A stretch of DNA of 64,000 nucleotides from Adiantum capillus-veneris (Eukaryota > Streptophyta > Polypodiopsida > Polypodiales > Pteridaceae): assembly GCA_014529385.2 (NCBI GenBank), contig CM043950.1, forward strand, positions 153,378,445-153,442,444, in the 5' to 3' direction. The translations under genes and the position numbers were made by a program. Shown here piece by piece: positions 21,901 to 32,042 of the stretch (position 1 is its first letter; each line of letters begins with the position of its first letter). The notes below the pieces were generated by a model that made no database searches, had not been told where the DNA came from, and worked only from the letters and a program-made list of their open reading frames with translations.

Positions 21901-22713
21901 GAAATGTACGATTAGCAAATTTCTAGATGTTTGAATGGACACTCATAATCTTTGTTAGTTGTAGTATAAGTCATACACAGTAGCATGTTGTAAAGGTCAA
22001 CATGTTAGGGTGGAACGGATCGACAAAAAGTGTTTTACACAAGATTGTGGAATCATGGCAAAATTTGAATAGTCTAGTCGACGACAGTCCTCTGATGCAA
22101 ATCCTGTGGTGGTGGAACTCACTTACTTCGGCACGCTACAAGAGATTTTAAGGATCGATTATAGAGGATTTTTTATTGACTTGTTCGACATGAAATGGTT
22201 CAAGATAAACATGGAGGGTCGCAACGCTACTGTGTGCAGAGGAGAGTCTGGTTTCCTTGAGGTGGATTCAACTAAAAAATGGACCAACCTAAGAGACACT
22301 TTCGTACTATCGGAGCATTATGAACAAGTAAGTCTGTAAATATTTAACATCCATTTTTAGAAGTTATGTGTTTTGAAGCTCTCATATAAGTTATGTGGCT
22401 CTGGCAAGTGCTATTTTATCCTACAAAGTCTACATCAAACTGGTGGTACATCATAGAGGTAGCCCCTCGTAGTGCATGGACGTATGAGGGCTACCATGTG
22501 CCAATCACAACGGCATCAATGGAGGAGATCGGAGAAGATGCTCAGTCAGAAGCCGCTGCCTTGGTGCTAGACAAGCATCAAGCTGCTACTCTCTATGGGG
22601 TGCATGCAGACGATCTACAAAATGAAATGGAGGACATCTGCCTAAAGGGAGAGCTCTATATAGACATAGGGAGTTATGTTGAGCTATGCGAGGATGAGAG
22701 AGAGAACCCTTAA
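18987..22713 (+). pseudogene. CACTA TNP2-type transposase
   Basis: The multi-part gene has recognisable TNP2 features in order. The N-terminal zinc-like part has CPCNQ...VGKFGEFDPSIIDR (about 19,050-19,250). ACPNNCILFRGEY and KCPKCDSERYR follow near 19,730-19,810. The transposase core has WPDFAREARNLCIGLAMDGVNPF and PVVIVNYNIPPW (20,000-20,150), LMWTMRDYPGL (20,310) and CVTCGPRL (20,470). Next are LPYWPRLMINHFVDPMHIFKNV (20,670-20,740) and DUF4218-like FPTTMLTIQVHLHVHIVDE (21,300). Near 22,110-22,340 there is a DUF4216-like region. It would catalyse excision and insertion of the element. The parts lie in different frames with stops and apparent introns, so this copy is dead or needs extensive splicing. 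Confidence 0.88.
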
Positions 22714-22839
22714 AGCCATAAATATTGTATTTGAACAATTTTTCTCTGTTTTATAATATATATTGTATTCACGTGGCTTTTTGTCCATTCTTGTCTATAT
22801 GCTATACTTGAGAAATTTAAATTGTGTTTAATCGTCATT

Positions 22840-23456
22840 GCTTCCACTCTAGGTATGCTCCTTCCCTCTCCTCCCTCTCATGTTTCCTTCCCCTCTCTCT
22901 CTCTCTCTCCTCTCAATCTCTCTCACATACACACACACACACTCGGCTAGCTCCTACGGTGTTCAACAACTGTGTGTAAGGGTCTTGCAACAAACATAAC
23001 ACACCATTAAGACTTACAGATGTACAAACATATACAAATACTTCAATGTGAGATTATTCTCTAGACAGCAAGCTGGAAACTCCCGATGCATCATAGCAAT
23101 AACATAATCCTTGGAGGTCTTTATCTTGAGCAGTCTCACAAGTAGGGACACTCCTCCATGTGTCATGAAAGTTTGATATGCCGACTACGTCGGCTCAAGG
23201 CCAATGTAGCACTGCGCTCCGAGTGCGCTTGAGACTGAGGTTTCAATCGCGAAGGAGGTAATCCGTCTCTGCTCATAGATCTTGCTCGTCCCTCCACTAG
23301 ATCTGGTTGATCGAGTGAAAGAGACACTAAGAAGCACTCTTCCACCTTGCTGAGGCGAGCACTACTGCTGCCATGATCACTCATACTAATGGAGTCTGAG
23401 GACCTGCAACAACTGCCCAAGAATATAGAAACCTGCATATACAAAATAGATTAGAC

Positions 23457-23548
<92 letters not shown>

Positions 23549-23647
23549 ACAGGAATCCCTCTCCCTATTATCTATAGTATAGATTATAACTTGTCCATGT
23601 TTTTTTCTTCATTCAATATTAAAATTAAATGTTCGTGTGTTTAATGT
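22840..23647. other. CACTA intergenic region with microsatellites
   Basis: A CT/CA-rich stretch near 22,855-22,945 resembles 17,160-17,250. A long pure CT run lies at 23,461-23,546. A minus-strand ORF (23,163-23,444, serine/arginine-rich) is followed downstream by an in-frame stretch with KTSKDYVIAMMHREFP (about 23,135-23,060). It might be an exon of a third, convergent gene, but I cannot assign a function. Confidence 0.5.
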
Positions 23648-24950
23648 AGGTATGGATGATGATGAGTTTCTTTCTTCCTTTTCACCGTAGCAGAGGAGGT
23701 GGTACGAGGAGCATCATCGCTCCAGAGCACCATCACGTCATTCTACTCCTTCAAATTCTCCCTCTGTTTCAAAGCATTCAGTGCGCTCCGAAGCTTCGGT
23801 GTCGATGAGACGATCTTCATACTCATCTAGGCACTTGAGGCTCTAGTGGTTGCTATGGGGATGCCACCGCTGATGCCTCAACACCGCCTCGTGTTCGACA
23901 ATGCTCCTTACCTTCCCCTTATGTGCCCGCCCCCACACGAGCCACGGCATCGCCATCTATGCCAGGTTTTGCGCGGCTATCGGCCGTTCCTAGCTACATA
24001 CCACTAGCTACTCCTCCGGGAGTCACCCCAGTCACAACACTCCTCGCTTCACGGCCTAGACTCCAGTGGAGACACCTGACGTACGTACCCCAATTGAGAC
24101 GCCGTTGCTGAGACACCCAGGTTCATGCATCATAGGCAAGAGGGCTTGCCGTACTCGGTCGACATCAATGGCGGCATCATCTTGGATGACGAAGGCAAGA
24201 AGGTGATCTCGCGCATGCGTGGTCTTTGCTCTGAGGTGTTTCGACGCTACTTGCTAAACACCTGGAGTGAAGTGAAAAATGAATTAAAAGACAGAGTCAT
24301 CAGCATGCTGCATGACGAGTTTACCGTGTCAAGTCGGGATGAGCGCTTCAATGAAGACCTGATGAAGGTTTGAATGTGCAAATACTGCAAGCACAGGCGT
24401 TTTGAAGTACAAAAAGCAATAAAGCATGGGTGGAACAGACAAGATTGGCTGGCCAAAGAAGATTGGAAGAATGCGCACGCGAGAATCCTAACAAGTGGAA
24501 GCAACAAAAGGAGGCAGCCAAAGCGCGAGTAGAGGCAGGAAGCTCGCACCACTTGGGGACGGCGGGTGGGCATCATTTGAGGTTGATTTTGTAAGTGTTT
24601 TTGCATTGCTCTTTAGTTTGGTAGTTACATCTATTTGTACTTCTAAATTCTAACATAATGGATTCTTTGTATGTTTTGAACAGTGGTTGATGACAAGACG
24701 TGATCCCACACCGTACGAGTGCGAGTACGCAGGCAGAAAGGGCTTAAACGCCCTAATGGACATTCTCAGATCTCGCAGAGGCATGGTTAGTATTTCACTT
24801 TACTCTTTTATATTTGTTGTATTTTAATGATAAGCTAAGAAAATAGATTGTTTTGTAATTATATGTTTATACTTATAAAAATTCTTATTGTTTTTTTCTA
24901 CAGAATCCGACAGATATGTCGCTTGGACGCGATGAGACGTCTGATTAGAC
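23648..24950 (+). pseudogene. CACTA second gene (TNPA-like accessory protein)
   Basis: The gene starts MDDDEFLSSFSP followed by a stop, then a Ser/Arg/Pro-rich N terminus. The conserved part lies at 24,125-24,540: YSVDINGGIILDDEGKK, CSEVFRRYLLNTWSEVKNEL, RVISMLHDEF, then CKYCKHRRFEVQKAIKHGW. After an apparent intron it ends with MTRRDPTPYECEYAGRKGL (about 24,690-24,750) and a short last exon near 24,905-24,945. The position downstream of TNP2 and the plant-transposase-like middle region fit the accessory DNA-binding protein that recognises subterminal repeats. Stops after codon 12 and in the middle make it a pseudogene here. Confidence 0.75.
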
Positions 24951-25374
24951 AACGTCAGTCTAGTCGTAGCCAGATAGCATTAGTTTTCTTTTGTCATAGC
25001 ATGTATAATGAGATGACATGTATACATCTTTTTGTAACTATTGGAAAACCATGTATTTTCTCAATAATGACAATTGTGTTGTACCTATTACATTTGCAAA
25101 GTTTAACAATCAAGTGATTTTTCCTATGATGTGTATAATTGTCATTGATTTACTTTCGTCAATTTACTTTCATCCAATTACTTTTGTCAGTTTTGTATCT
25201 TTATTCTGCAAACAATACTATGCATGATGGAGTTAATGGCTATATTGTCTTGTGGGTGACTACTTTTGGTCTATACCTCGCACTTTCTTTCAAAGGTGAA
25301 TCTGTGCTTATCTTGGATTCATTTAGGTATACTTTATTCACCCAAAAACATTTACACTCGAGGGTCCGTATAAG

Positions 25375-25594
25375 CGTCTCTATATAGGTTTATGCAACGT
25401 CGCTATAAGCGTTGCTACAAAAGGACTGCAACCGTCGTTATAGGCGTCGTATATACGGACTCCTATAGGGACGCTTCTAGCGACGATTATAGCAACTTTC
25501 CTGAAGCAACGCTTTTAGCGACGCCAGGGAGTATAAAAACCCAATGTATTTTTGTTGCTAAAAGCGTTACAAGTGCACATAACCTCTTGTAGTG
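25375..25594 (+). repeat. CACTA right terminus and subterminal repeats
   Basis: At least eight variants of GCGTCGCTATAAGCG-type motifs occur in both orientations (CAACGTCGCTATAAGC, GTCGTTATAGGCG, AGCGACGATTATAGC and others). They lead to the CCTCTTGTAGTG terminus; GAT follows at 25,595. Confidence 0.9.
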
Positions 25595-25597
25595 GAT

Positions 25598-27182
25598 GCA
25601 AGGAACTTCTACCTATTCTTGAGCAATAGCGTCACTTTATGGGATAAGTGGCACATCCTCATCCATCGGCGCCTTTCCTTTTCCTTTACCATCAACTGGT
25701 TCCAGCTTTGTGATCATGTGATCCACCATAGCAATTTTTGGGTGCGGTGCCATCCTCACTACTAGATACTTAACTTGAGAAATTGTAAGCTAAAGTATAA
25801 GAATCCAGTGGAAATAGGATAAATGATTATAAGTGTTTTAATTCCAAAACATATATGGTTATTCCACACATCAGACCAAAAACATACGCTTGCTTAATTT
25901 TGCCATAATCTTATGATAAACATGCATTATAACCCATACATTAATCACATGATTAATCACTTATATCTACTTGCAAGAAAAATCCATCATTTTAGTTGGA
26001 CAAACTTCTTGAATATGATTAGCTACTTCATGCAAGCATCTAGGTTACATTGATGAAGAATTGTGCATGCAGTCAATAATTGAGTATGAAATCGAACAGT
26101 GGGACCTTCATTACTTTGTAATGTAGAGAAATTACCATAAAATAGGTATAATGATTGTTGATTTACAATTGATAATAGATAAATAAGAGTATAGAATTTG
26201 ATAATAGAGTGGCAATTGCAAAGGATTCCAATTGAGTGATAATATGGTAGTAACTGGAAAGGATTCTAATTGAATAATAATATGGTAGCAGTTGGAAAGG
26301 ATTCCAATTGAGAGAAGAGATTGATAATAACTTAATTGAATAATAGATTGACATTACCGAAATGTGCTTCGGAGTTATTGATCTCTCAAATCTTTGATGC
26401 CAAGCTATTTGCCACAGCGTCAGATTTCCCTTCTCCCAAGTGTGTTCAAGTGTGTGTAAAATTGAGTTTGAATCCCGTTTATATAGTTTTTTGGGGGTTG
26501 CTTGATGCTCAAGGCAAGACCATACCTCCCTTGCTCGCCCCCTCCTGCCAAATGAAGAAGTAGAGGTGTCACAAGCCTCTCACTTACCACCAGAGGTGTC
26601 CCAATTTACGCAATTGAGTGATACACCTCATGTACTTACCCATGCTTAGAGTCAACATACCATAAGAGAGGGGTCCATGGATATGGTCATTTATGGTCAT
26701 ACATACACATACACATATACATCCATACACATACATACTTTAGACTACGGAATTAATTTATTAACACTAGGATGAAGATTAATTGTCTAGAGTGAGCTTG
26801 GCTTATCAGAATTTAATTTTGAAAGTTTCAATTAAAAGAAAAGCTTGAGGATGACAAGTTAAGGTGTCAAATGCAAACACCTACTATATTTAGCAATTTT
26901 TGGAGCAGATATCTATTTTTATGGAAATTTAGGACGGGTAGATTTTGATGAGACGATCGCGTCTAGGTAGGTGTAAGCACTTCAAAATTTTCTATTTTTG
27001 GATGAAAATGACAAAAAAGTAAAAAATTATTTTTTTTAAATCTTACAACAATATATTTATCATTAGCTTATCAGAGGTGGAAAAACTGCCAAAAATAGTG
27101 ACTTTTTGTTTATGACTAGAATGGCCTGATATGCATTCCTTTACATGGGAATCCCCTCTGCAAGGGTGGCAGAGACCTTACA
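25598..27182 (-). mobile_element. Gypsy-2 3' LTR, proximal half
   Basis: The minus-strand LTR starts TGTAAGGTC at 27,182, directly after a purine tract. Going down-coordinate it passes a TATA box at about 26,487, then a short tandem repeat (about 38-bp units with GGATTCCAATTGA) at 26,215-26,312. At 25,598 it meets the CACTA insertion. From about 26,355 down it is collinear with 36,770-37,525. This LTR reading rests on the purine tract, the promoter and the paired copy upstream of gag. Confidence 0.68.
26480..26488 (-). promoter_or_regulatory. LTR TATA box
   Basis: The minus strand reads AAACTATATAAACGGG, about 700 bp into the LTR. It is the likely gypsy-2 U3 core promoter. Confidence 0.55.
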
Positions 27183-27192
27183 TTCTCCCCAA
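27183..27192 (-). other. Gypsy-2 polypurine tract
   Basis: The minus strand reads TTGGGGAGAA next to the TGTAAGG start of the LTR. Confidence 0.65.
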
Positions 27193-27239
27193 CTTGAAGA
27201 ATTGAGATGTCCTCATCTCAAAGGTAAGTCGGGATAATC

Positions 27240-28174
27240 TTTAAGGAGAGTTATACCGTCTTCTCACGTTGCATCTTCTTCAGGGAAATCTTTCATTTGA
27301 CGAGGTGTTCAATGATGCTTCTATTCCTAAGTTTTCTCTCCCGTGTTTCTAGGATATAGTCAGGTTGAAGATCAAGGACTCCTTGGGTTGGAACAACTAT
27401 TTGTTCGGTATCCAAAAGTTGATCAGGGCTAGGAACATGAGGTTTTAATAGACTAACATGGAAGAGATCATGAATTTTGAGGTTAGAAGGTAGCCTTAGC
27501 TTGTAAGTTTGATCACTTATCACTTCAACAATCTCATAGGGTCCACAGTATCTTGGGTTGAGCTTCTTATACTTTCCCAAGGATAGATTTCTTTTTTGGG
27601 CCTAACCCTAATGAATACCTTGTCTCCTTCTGTAAAGATTCGATTTGATCTCTTCTTATCTGCATATTATTTTTGTATGAGTCCTAAGCGGCTTGAATAT
27701 CCTTACGAATTTCCTTGGTTTGAGCTTCCATGTCTTTGAGCATTTTCTTTGAGGCTTCTATCTTGATAGTAGGATCTGAGAAGTTTAATGGATCCAAACA
27801 TTCTTGTCCATAAAGAGCCTTAAATGGTGAAATGCCTATGATTCTATGGTAAGAGGCATTATATGCATATTCAACCAAAGAAAGATATTGGGTCCATTTC
27901 TTTGGTTCCTCTGAACTATATACTCTAAGAATGTCCTCAATCACCTGTATTACTCTTTCAGTCTGACCATTTTTCTAAGGATGATATGCTGTGCTAAAAC
28001 ACAGTTATGTCCCAATGGCTTGAAAGAGTGAATTCCATAACTTTGAGGTAAATTTTGCATCCCTGCGTTGACAATTCTCTTAGGTAAACCATGAAGTCTA
28101 AAGATTTCCTTTACAAAGATCCGGCTAATATCAAAGGTAGTGAAGGTATTTTTCATAGGCATCAAGTAAGCTAC
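27240..28174 (-). pseudogene. Gypsy-2 integrase, core 3' part and chromodomain
   Basis: Minus-strand fragments in order: FTTFDISRIFVKEIFRLHGLPKR (about 28,140-28,065), then the catalytic regions decayed (the SDRD and DGQTE motifs are mutated or frameshifted). Next come WTQYLSLVEYAYNASYH and GISPFKALYGQ (27,900-27,820), then KLNPRYCGPYEIVE and IHDLFHVSLLKPH (27,570-27,440). It ends in a chromodomain-like YILETRERKLRNRSIIEHLVK (27,350-27,293), which makes the element a chromovirus. The 5' part of the same gene resumes at 32,043 after the CATTAGG-1 insertion. Stops and frameshifts are present. Confidence 0.88.
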
Positions 28175-28388
28175 CATTAGGGCCAAAAACGTTTAAAAAA
28201 GGGCTGTTTGGTAATCCACGGATTAAGAAATAGGCCAATACTCACTTGACACGTATACAAAAGTATGACATTCCTGTCTCCTCTAGCTTGAGCTTTTGTG
28301 CTTCCACTTTAGCGAAAAACGTCTAAATGTCACTTTCATTTGGCTAAATTGCCTATATTTGAGGGCGTTCCTGTTATTTTTGATGTAT

Positions 28389-28618
28389 AACATCATATTC
28401 TGGGCCTGATGTACAAGTGCTCTTTTCTGTTTAATATTGTACAATACTAAGCTAGAAGATACGAAATCTTTCTTTTCAAACAGTGATGAGGACGCCTATT
28501 AATAACATCATATTCTGGGCCTGATGTACAAGTGCTCTTTTCTATTTAATATTGTACAATATTAAGCTAGAAGATACAAAATCTTTCTTTTCAAACAGTG
28601 ATGATGACGCCTATTAAT
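28389..28618. repeat. Tandem duplication, two units of 115 bp
   Basis: The units start AACATCATATTCTGGGCC and differ at only a few positions. Confidence 0.93.
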
Positions 28619-28849
28619 GACTATTCCGTATTTTTTTTAATGTCTACTTTTCACTTAGCCTCTACTTCTAAGCACCGCATCAAGAGCTTGCACTCAGCAC
28701 GTGCGTACATAATATCTACATCAACATGGGACCACACCTAAAGACATCCTTTCTCACATTGTTTTGAATCAATGACCACACTGTGCGATTGTGGCTTGAT
28801 TGAACTACATGTACTCTACCCCCACTCGCCCCGTTTCGTTAGTGTACCC

Positions 28850-29720
28850 ACATCATGCGCAAAAGGACTCAATGAATTTTTCACTCCTCCCCCTATCGCA
28901 CCGGTCCAGCTCTCGCCCATAGTGCTCTTGTCATGTGTGAGCTTGTCACCCTACTATCTGTTGTTCTAGCTCTGCGGCCACACCACATAAGAACCTTGAA
29001 TTACCTTGTTAATTGGATTCCTAATGTTTTTCTAAATAATGTACAAAAGCACTTAGAGACTTTGATACTCCCCATGTTGTGTCATTTTAGCTCCTGTCCA
29101 CACCGCGCGAAGAGGGCATCATACAGCTTGTCACTCCCCCCCCTCATCGCATAGTTCTGGCTCCATGCACACACCATGCACAAAAATCTTGAGTGACCTT
29201 ATTATTTGGACTATTTTTCTAAATCATGTGCAAAAGCGCTCAAAGACTTTGACACTCCCCATGTTGCATCATTTTAGCTCTTGCTCACACCGCTAGCTCT
29301 TTCCCACACCGCGCGAAGAGGGCATCATGCAAGTTGTCACTACCCCCTCATCGCGTTGTTCTGGTTCCATTTTATCTCTTGCCCACACCGCTAGCTCTTG
29401 CCCACACTGCGCGAAGAGGGCATCATGCAGGTTGTCACTACCCCCCTCATCGTGTCGTTCTGGTTCCATGCAAACACCATCAAAAAAATCTTGAGTGACC
29501 TTATTATTTGGACTTATTTTTCTAAACCATGTGCAAAAGCGCTCAAACACTTTGACACTCGCCATGTTGCATTATTTTTGCTCCTACCCAAACCGCGCGA
29601 AGAGGGCATCATACAGGTTGTCACTCCCCCCCTCATCGCGTCGTTCTAGTTGCATGCACACACCATGCAAAAAAATATTTAGTGACCTTATTATTTGGAT
29701 TCCATTGGTTTTTATTATAT
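28850..29720. repeat. Complex tandem repeats of CATTAGG-1
   Basis: Copies of a composite unit of about 100-210 bp occur. The motif GCGCGAAGAGGGCATCAT appears near 29,105, 29,311, 29,409 and 29,595. CTTGAGTGACCTTATTATTTGG and CTCAAAGACTTTGACACTC recur between them. No protein is encoded in any consistent frame. Confidence 0.85.
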
Positions 29721-31327
29721 GTACAAGATATTAGCAAAAGGCATATTTGGTGCCACACTATGCCTTGCTTGCACAACAGGATAGGGAGTATTTTTAGAAT
29801 CTCACTACCCCCTCATGTTGTGTGGGTCATTTTTGGAACACCAATTTGGTGCCACATTACCCCAGGATAGGGGGTTAGTTTTAGAATCTCATTACCCCAA
29901 TCATGACATGTGGGTTATTTGCATTCACAGATTCACCTTTCCTGCCTAATATAGATGTCTTTTTATATATAGATCTATTAAGCATATTGGACCCAAGCAT
30001 AGTCAAGGAATTTTTACAATATATAACACTTGTAACTTTTAAAATCTATATTATTTGAAACTTTTGATACCACAGATGAGTCCGAAATGCCCAAAAACCC
30101 CAAAAACGATTGGCTATATGTCTCGTTCTGACACCCGGATAGGTCGGTATGGCCAAAAAAGGCCTCCGGAGGCACTATCCCGTACGGTGCGAGGAGAGGG
30201 GTAGCCCTCTCCTCGCACCGTACGGGATAGTGCCTCCGGAGGCCTTTTTTGGCCATACCGACCTCTCCGGGTGTCAGAACGAGGCATATAGCCAATCGTT
30301 TTTGGGGTTTTTGGGCATTTCGGACTCAATTGTGATGTTAAAATTTTGTCATTTTTCCCTATTTGAAAGTTTTAATTATAAGTTGAGTCAAAAGAGCTGA
30401 AGCAACAAATTTTTATTAACATGGCTTAAAGGCAAAGGGACTCTGGAGGGTGATGAAGATTCTAATAATGATGGTCCATGCCAATGGTTTCTAGATGTCA
30501 TGTTATAGGATCATGGTCACATGGAAGTCTACATAGAAGAGTGAAAAAATTTCAAGCTCAAGTTTGATCTCAGACAAATGTTAGAATAGTTAAAGGGAAA
30601 CTTGCCTTAGGAGTTATAGATGAGTAAAATGATTGTGTGGCAAAGGGGAGATAAAGTGTTAATCGTGATGTTGCAATGCTAGAGGAACATATGTTGTAAC
30701 TTTACAAGGTATTATATTGTGAAAATGAATGTTTTGCAAGGAGATTGAAAGTAAATTTACAAGTAATTATATTGTTAAAATGATAGTCTTTTGCAAGGAA
30801 TGATATTGTAACTTTGCATCTAAATAGTCTCCTCCTTGGAAGGATTGTGATGTTCACAGCAAGGTGGTTGTTGTTGGCTCTTTGATCTCATCCTCTATAA
30901 TTGCCTCCCTTGGTATCGACTTAGTTATTTTAGTGCATTTCTTCTTCTTTGTCATCCTCCCTTTCTTGTTGATATGAAAAATGAAGTTTGTGCTTGATAA
31001 TGTGACTTCTAAGAAAACTAAGTGAATCTTTTAGCTTTCAAACCTCCTGTTGAAGAATCCTACAAAACATTTTTATGTACTTTTAGAAATAGTTGGATCC
31101 TTTTCCAAATGCAAATGGCCACCATGGAAATCTATTTATGAAAGTAAGGCTTCAAATTTTTCTATTTACCTTCGAGTTCGTGGATCAACAGGATACAAGT
31201 TGACTTCTGTCCATATCCATTTGCTTGCTCCGTTGGCTTTGTAATGCTTGAGCTCGGACGCCTACAACCTTTGATACACAACCCTCACGGTTTCTTACAC
31301 TTGGTTGAGCTTGATTTTCATATGGTG
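29721..31327. other. Non-coding CATTAGG-1 interior
   Basis: AT-rich sequence without recognisable coding capacity. The only structured feature is the long hairpin at 30,071-30,334. Confidence 0.6.
30071..30334. repeat. Long near-perfect hairpin (foldback/MITE-like)
   Basis: Arms of about 125 bp are reverse complements with only two mismatches in the inner 120, plus two in the outer few bases. The turn is at GAGGAGAGGG-GTAG-CCCTCTCC near 30,200. The arms contain GGCCTCCGGAGGC and TTTTTGGCCATACCGACC. ORFs across it on both strands are mirror images of each other and not genes. Confidence 0.93.
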
Positions 31328-31339
31328 TTAACAACTTAA

Positions 31340-31770
31340 TGAGTTTCTAGGCAGAGTGCAAATAATGAAAAATCTTGCGAGGCTGAAGGGAGCTTCTAAC
31401 CAGAGCAAAACTAGTGAGTTTGGAAAACTTGTGAGGCTAAATTGAGCTTCTAGGAAGAGCAAGACTAGTGAGAAAATTTGGAAATCTTGTGAGGGTGACA
31501 CGAGAGAAAAATGGTTTCCATGCAGAGTAGAAATGATGGGAAAACTTGTGAGGTTGAAGCGAGCTTGTGGCCGAGCAAAACTAGTGAGAAAAATTGGAAA
31601 GCTTGTGAGGGTGAAGAGAACAAAATGGTGGTTCTCTTGCAATGGTGAAGAGAGAAAAACCACAGTGGTCCTTCTAGCTAGACCGGAAATGGCGGTCCTC
31701 TTGCGAATGTAGAGACATCTTGAAAGCTTGTGAGGGTGAAGAGAGCCTAATGAAATGGCTTGAGAGAAAG
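31340..31770. repeat. Degenerate tandem repeat of about 60 bp
   Basis: Units contain AACTTGTGAGG..GAAG.GAGC and AGCAAAACTAGTGAG. A 180-codon minus-strand ORF (31,328-31,870) is produced by the repeat and I do not call it a gene. Confidence 0.75.
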
Positions 31771-32042
31771 AGTAGTCAGGAAAACCATCATTCAAAAGTG
31801 AAAATTTCATATTTTCCGCCAAGCCAACAAAATAGGTCCAGTAGGGGAGAAAGTAGTGTGAAAATGACATCTTTTATTTATATTGAAAGATTTGTACCGG
31901 GATACTCTTTAAATGCTCAAGATATGCTTTGAATACCCAAAACGGTCAAATTTGGAGCCGTTTTGACCATCAAATGCTCCGCTAATTAGCAAGCTAACCA
32001 ATTCCTTACACATCCCTTTTTGAGGCCCTTTTGGCCCTAATG

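Larger units (their letters stand above)
1741..25594 (+). mobile_element. CACTA (En/Spm-type) DNA transposon, 23.9 kb with nested insertions
   Basis: The ends are perfect 12-bp inverted repeats: CACTACAAGAGG at 1741 and CCTCTTGTAGTG ending at 25,594. Subterminal arrays of a GCGTCGCTATAGC-like motif lie at both ends, and the element is flanked by GAT. The paralogous repeat at 35,885-37,525 supplies the empty site. Inside are a TNP2-type transposase pseudogene (18,987-22,713) and a second gene (about 23,648-24,950), both on the plus strand. A 15.1-kb gypsy element (1840-16,955) sits 100 bp inside the left end; without it the transposon is about 8.7 kb. Numerous in-frame stops in both genes make this copy non-autonomous now. 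Confidence 0.95.
28175..32042. mobile_element. CATTAGG-1: 3.9-kb DNA transposon inserted in the gypsy-2 integrase
   Basis: The inserted segment has inverted ends: 14 identical bases (CATTAGGGCCAAAA), then weaker similarity (AAAAAGGG a few bases on). It is flanked by a single C on each side (28,174 and 32,043). Deleting the segment and one C joins the integrase frame exactly between VVDILTK and AYLMP. No transposase is seen. It contains tandem repeats, a 264-bp hairpin and low-complexity repeats, so it appears non-autonomous. Terminal similarity to the 48,869-58,452 element (CATTAGG, GGGC.TTTGG, GGATTAAG, AGGCCA; GTAAGGAAT near the other end) suggests one family. Confidence 0.82.

Noticed and set aside
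28175-28200. PIF/Harbinger insertion with TTA duplication for CATTAGG-1
   Set aside because: TTA and TAA lie inside the inverted ends, and treating them as duplications would leave stops in the integrase. The 1-bp model restores the frame exactly.
30014-30400. ORFs across the CATTAGG-1 hairpin on both strands
   Set aside because: The peptides from the two strands are nearly the same because the DNA is an inverted repeat; not genes.
31328-31870. 180-codon minus-strand ORF
   Set aside because: Produced by a degenerate 60-bp tandem repeat; no codon or domain signal.
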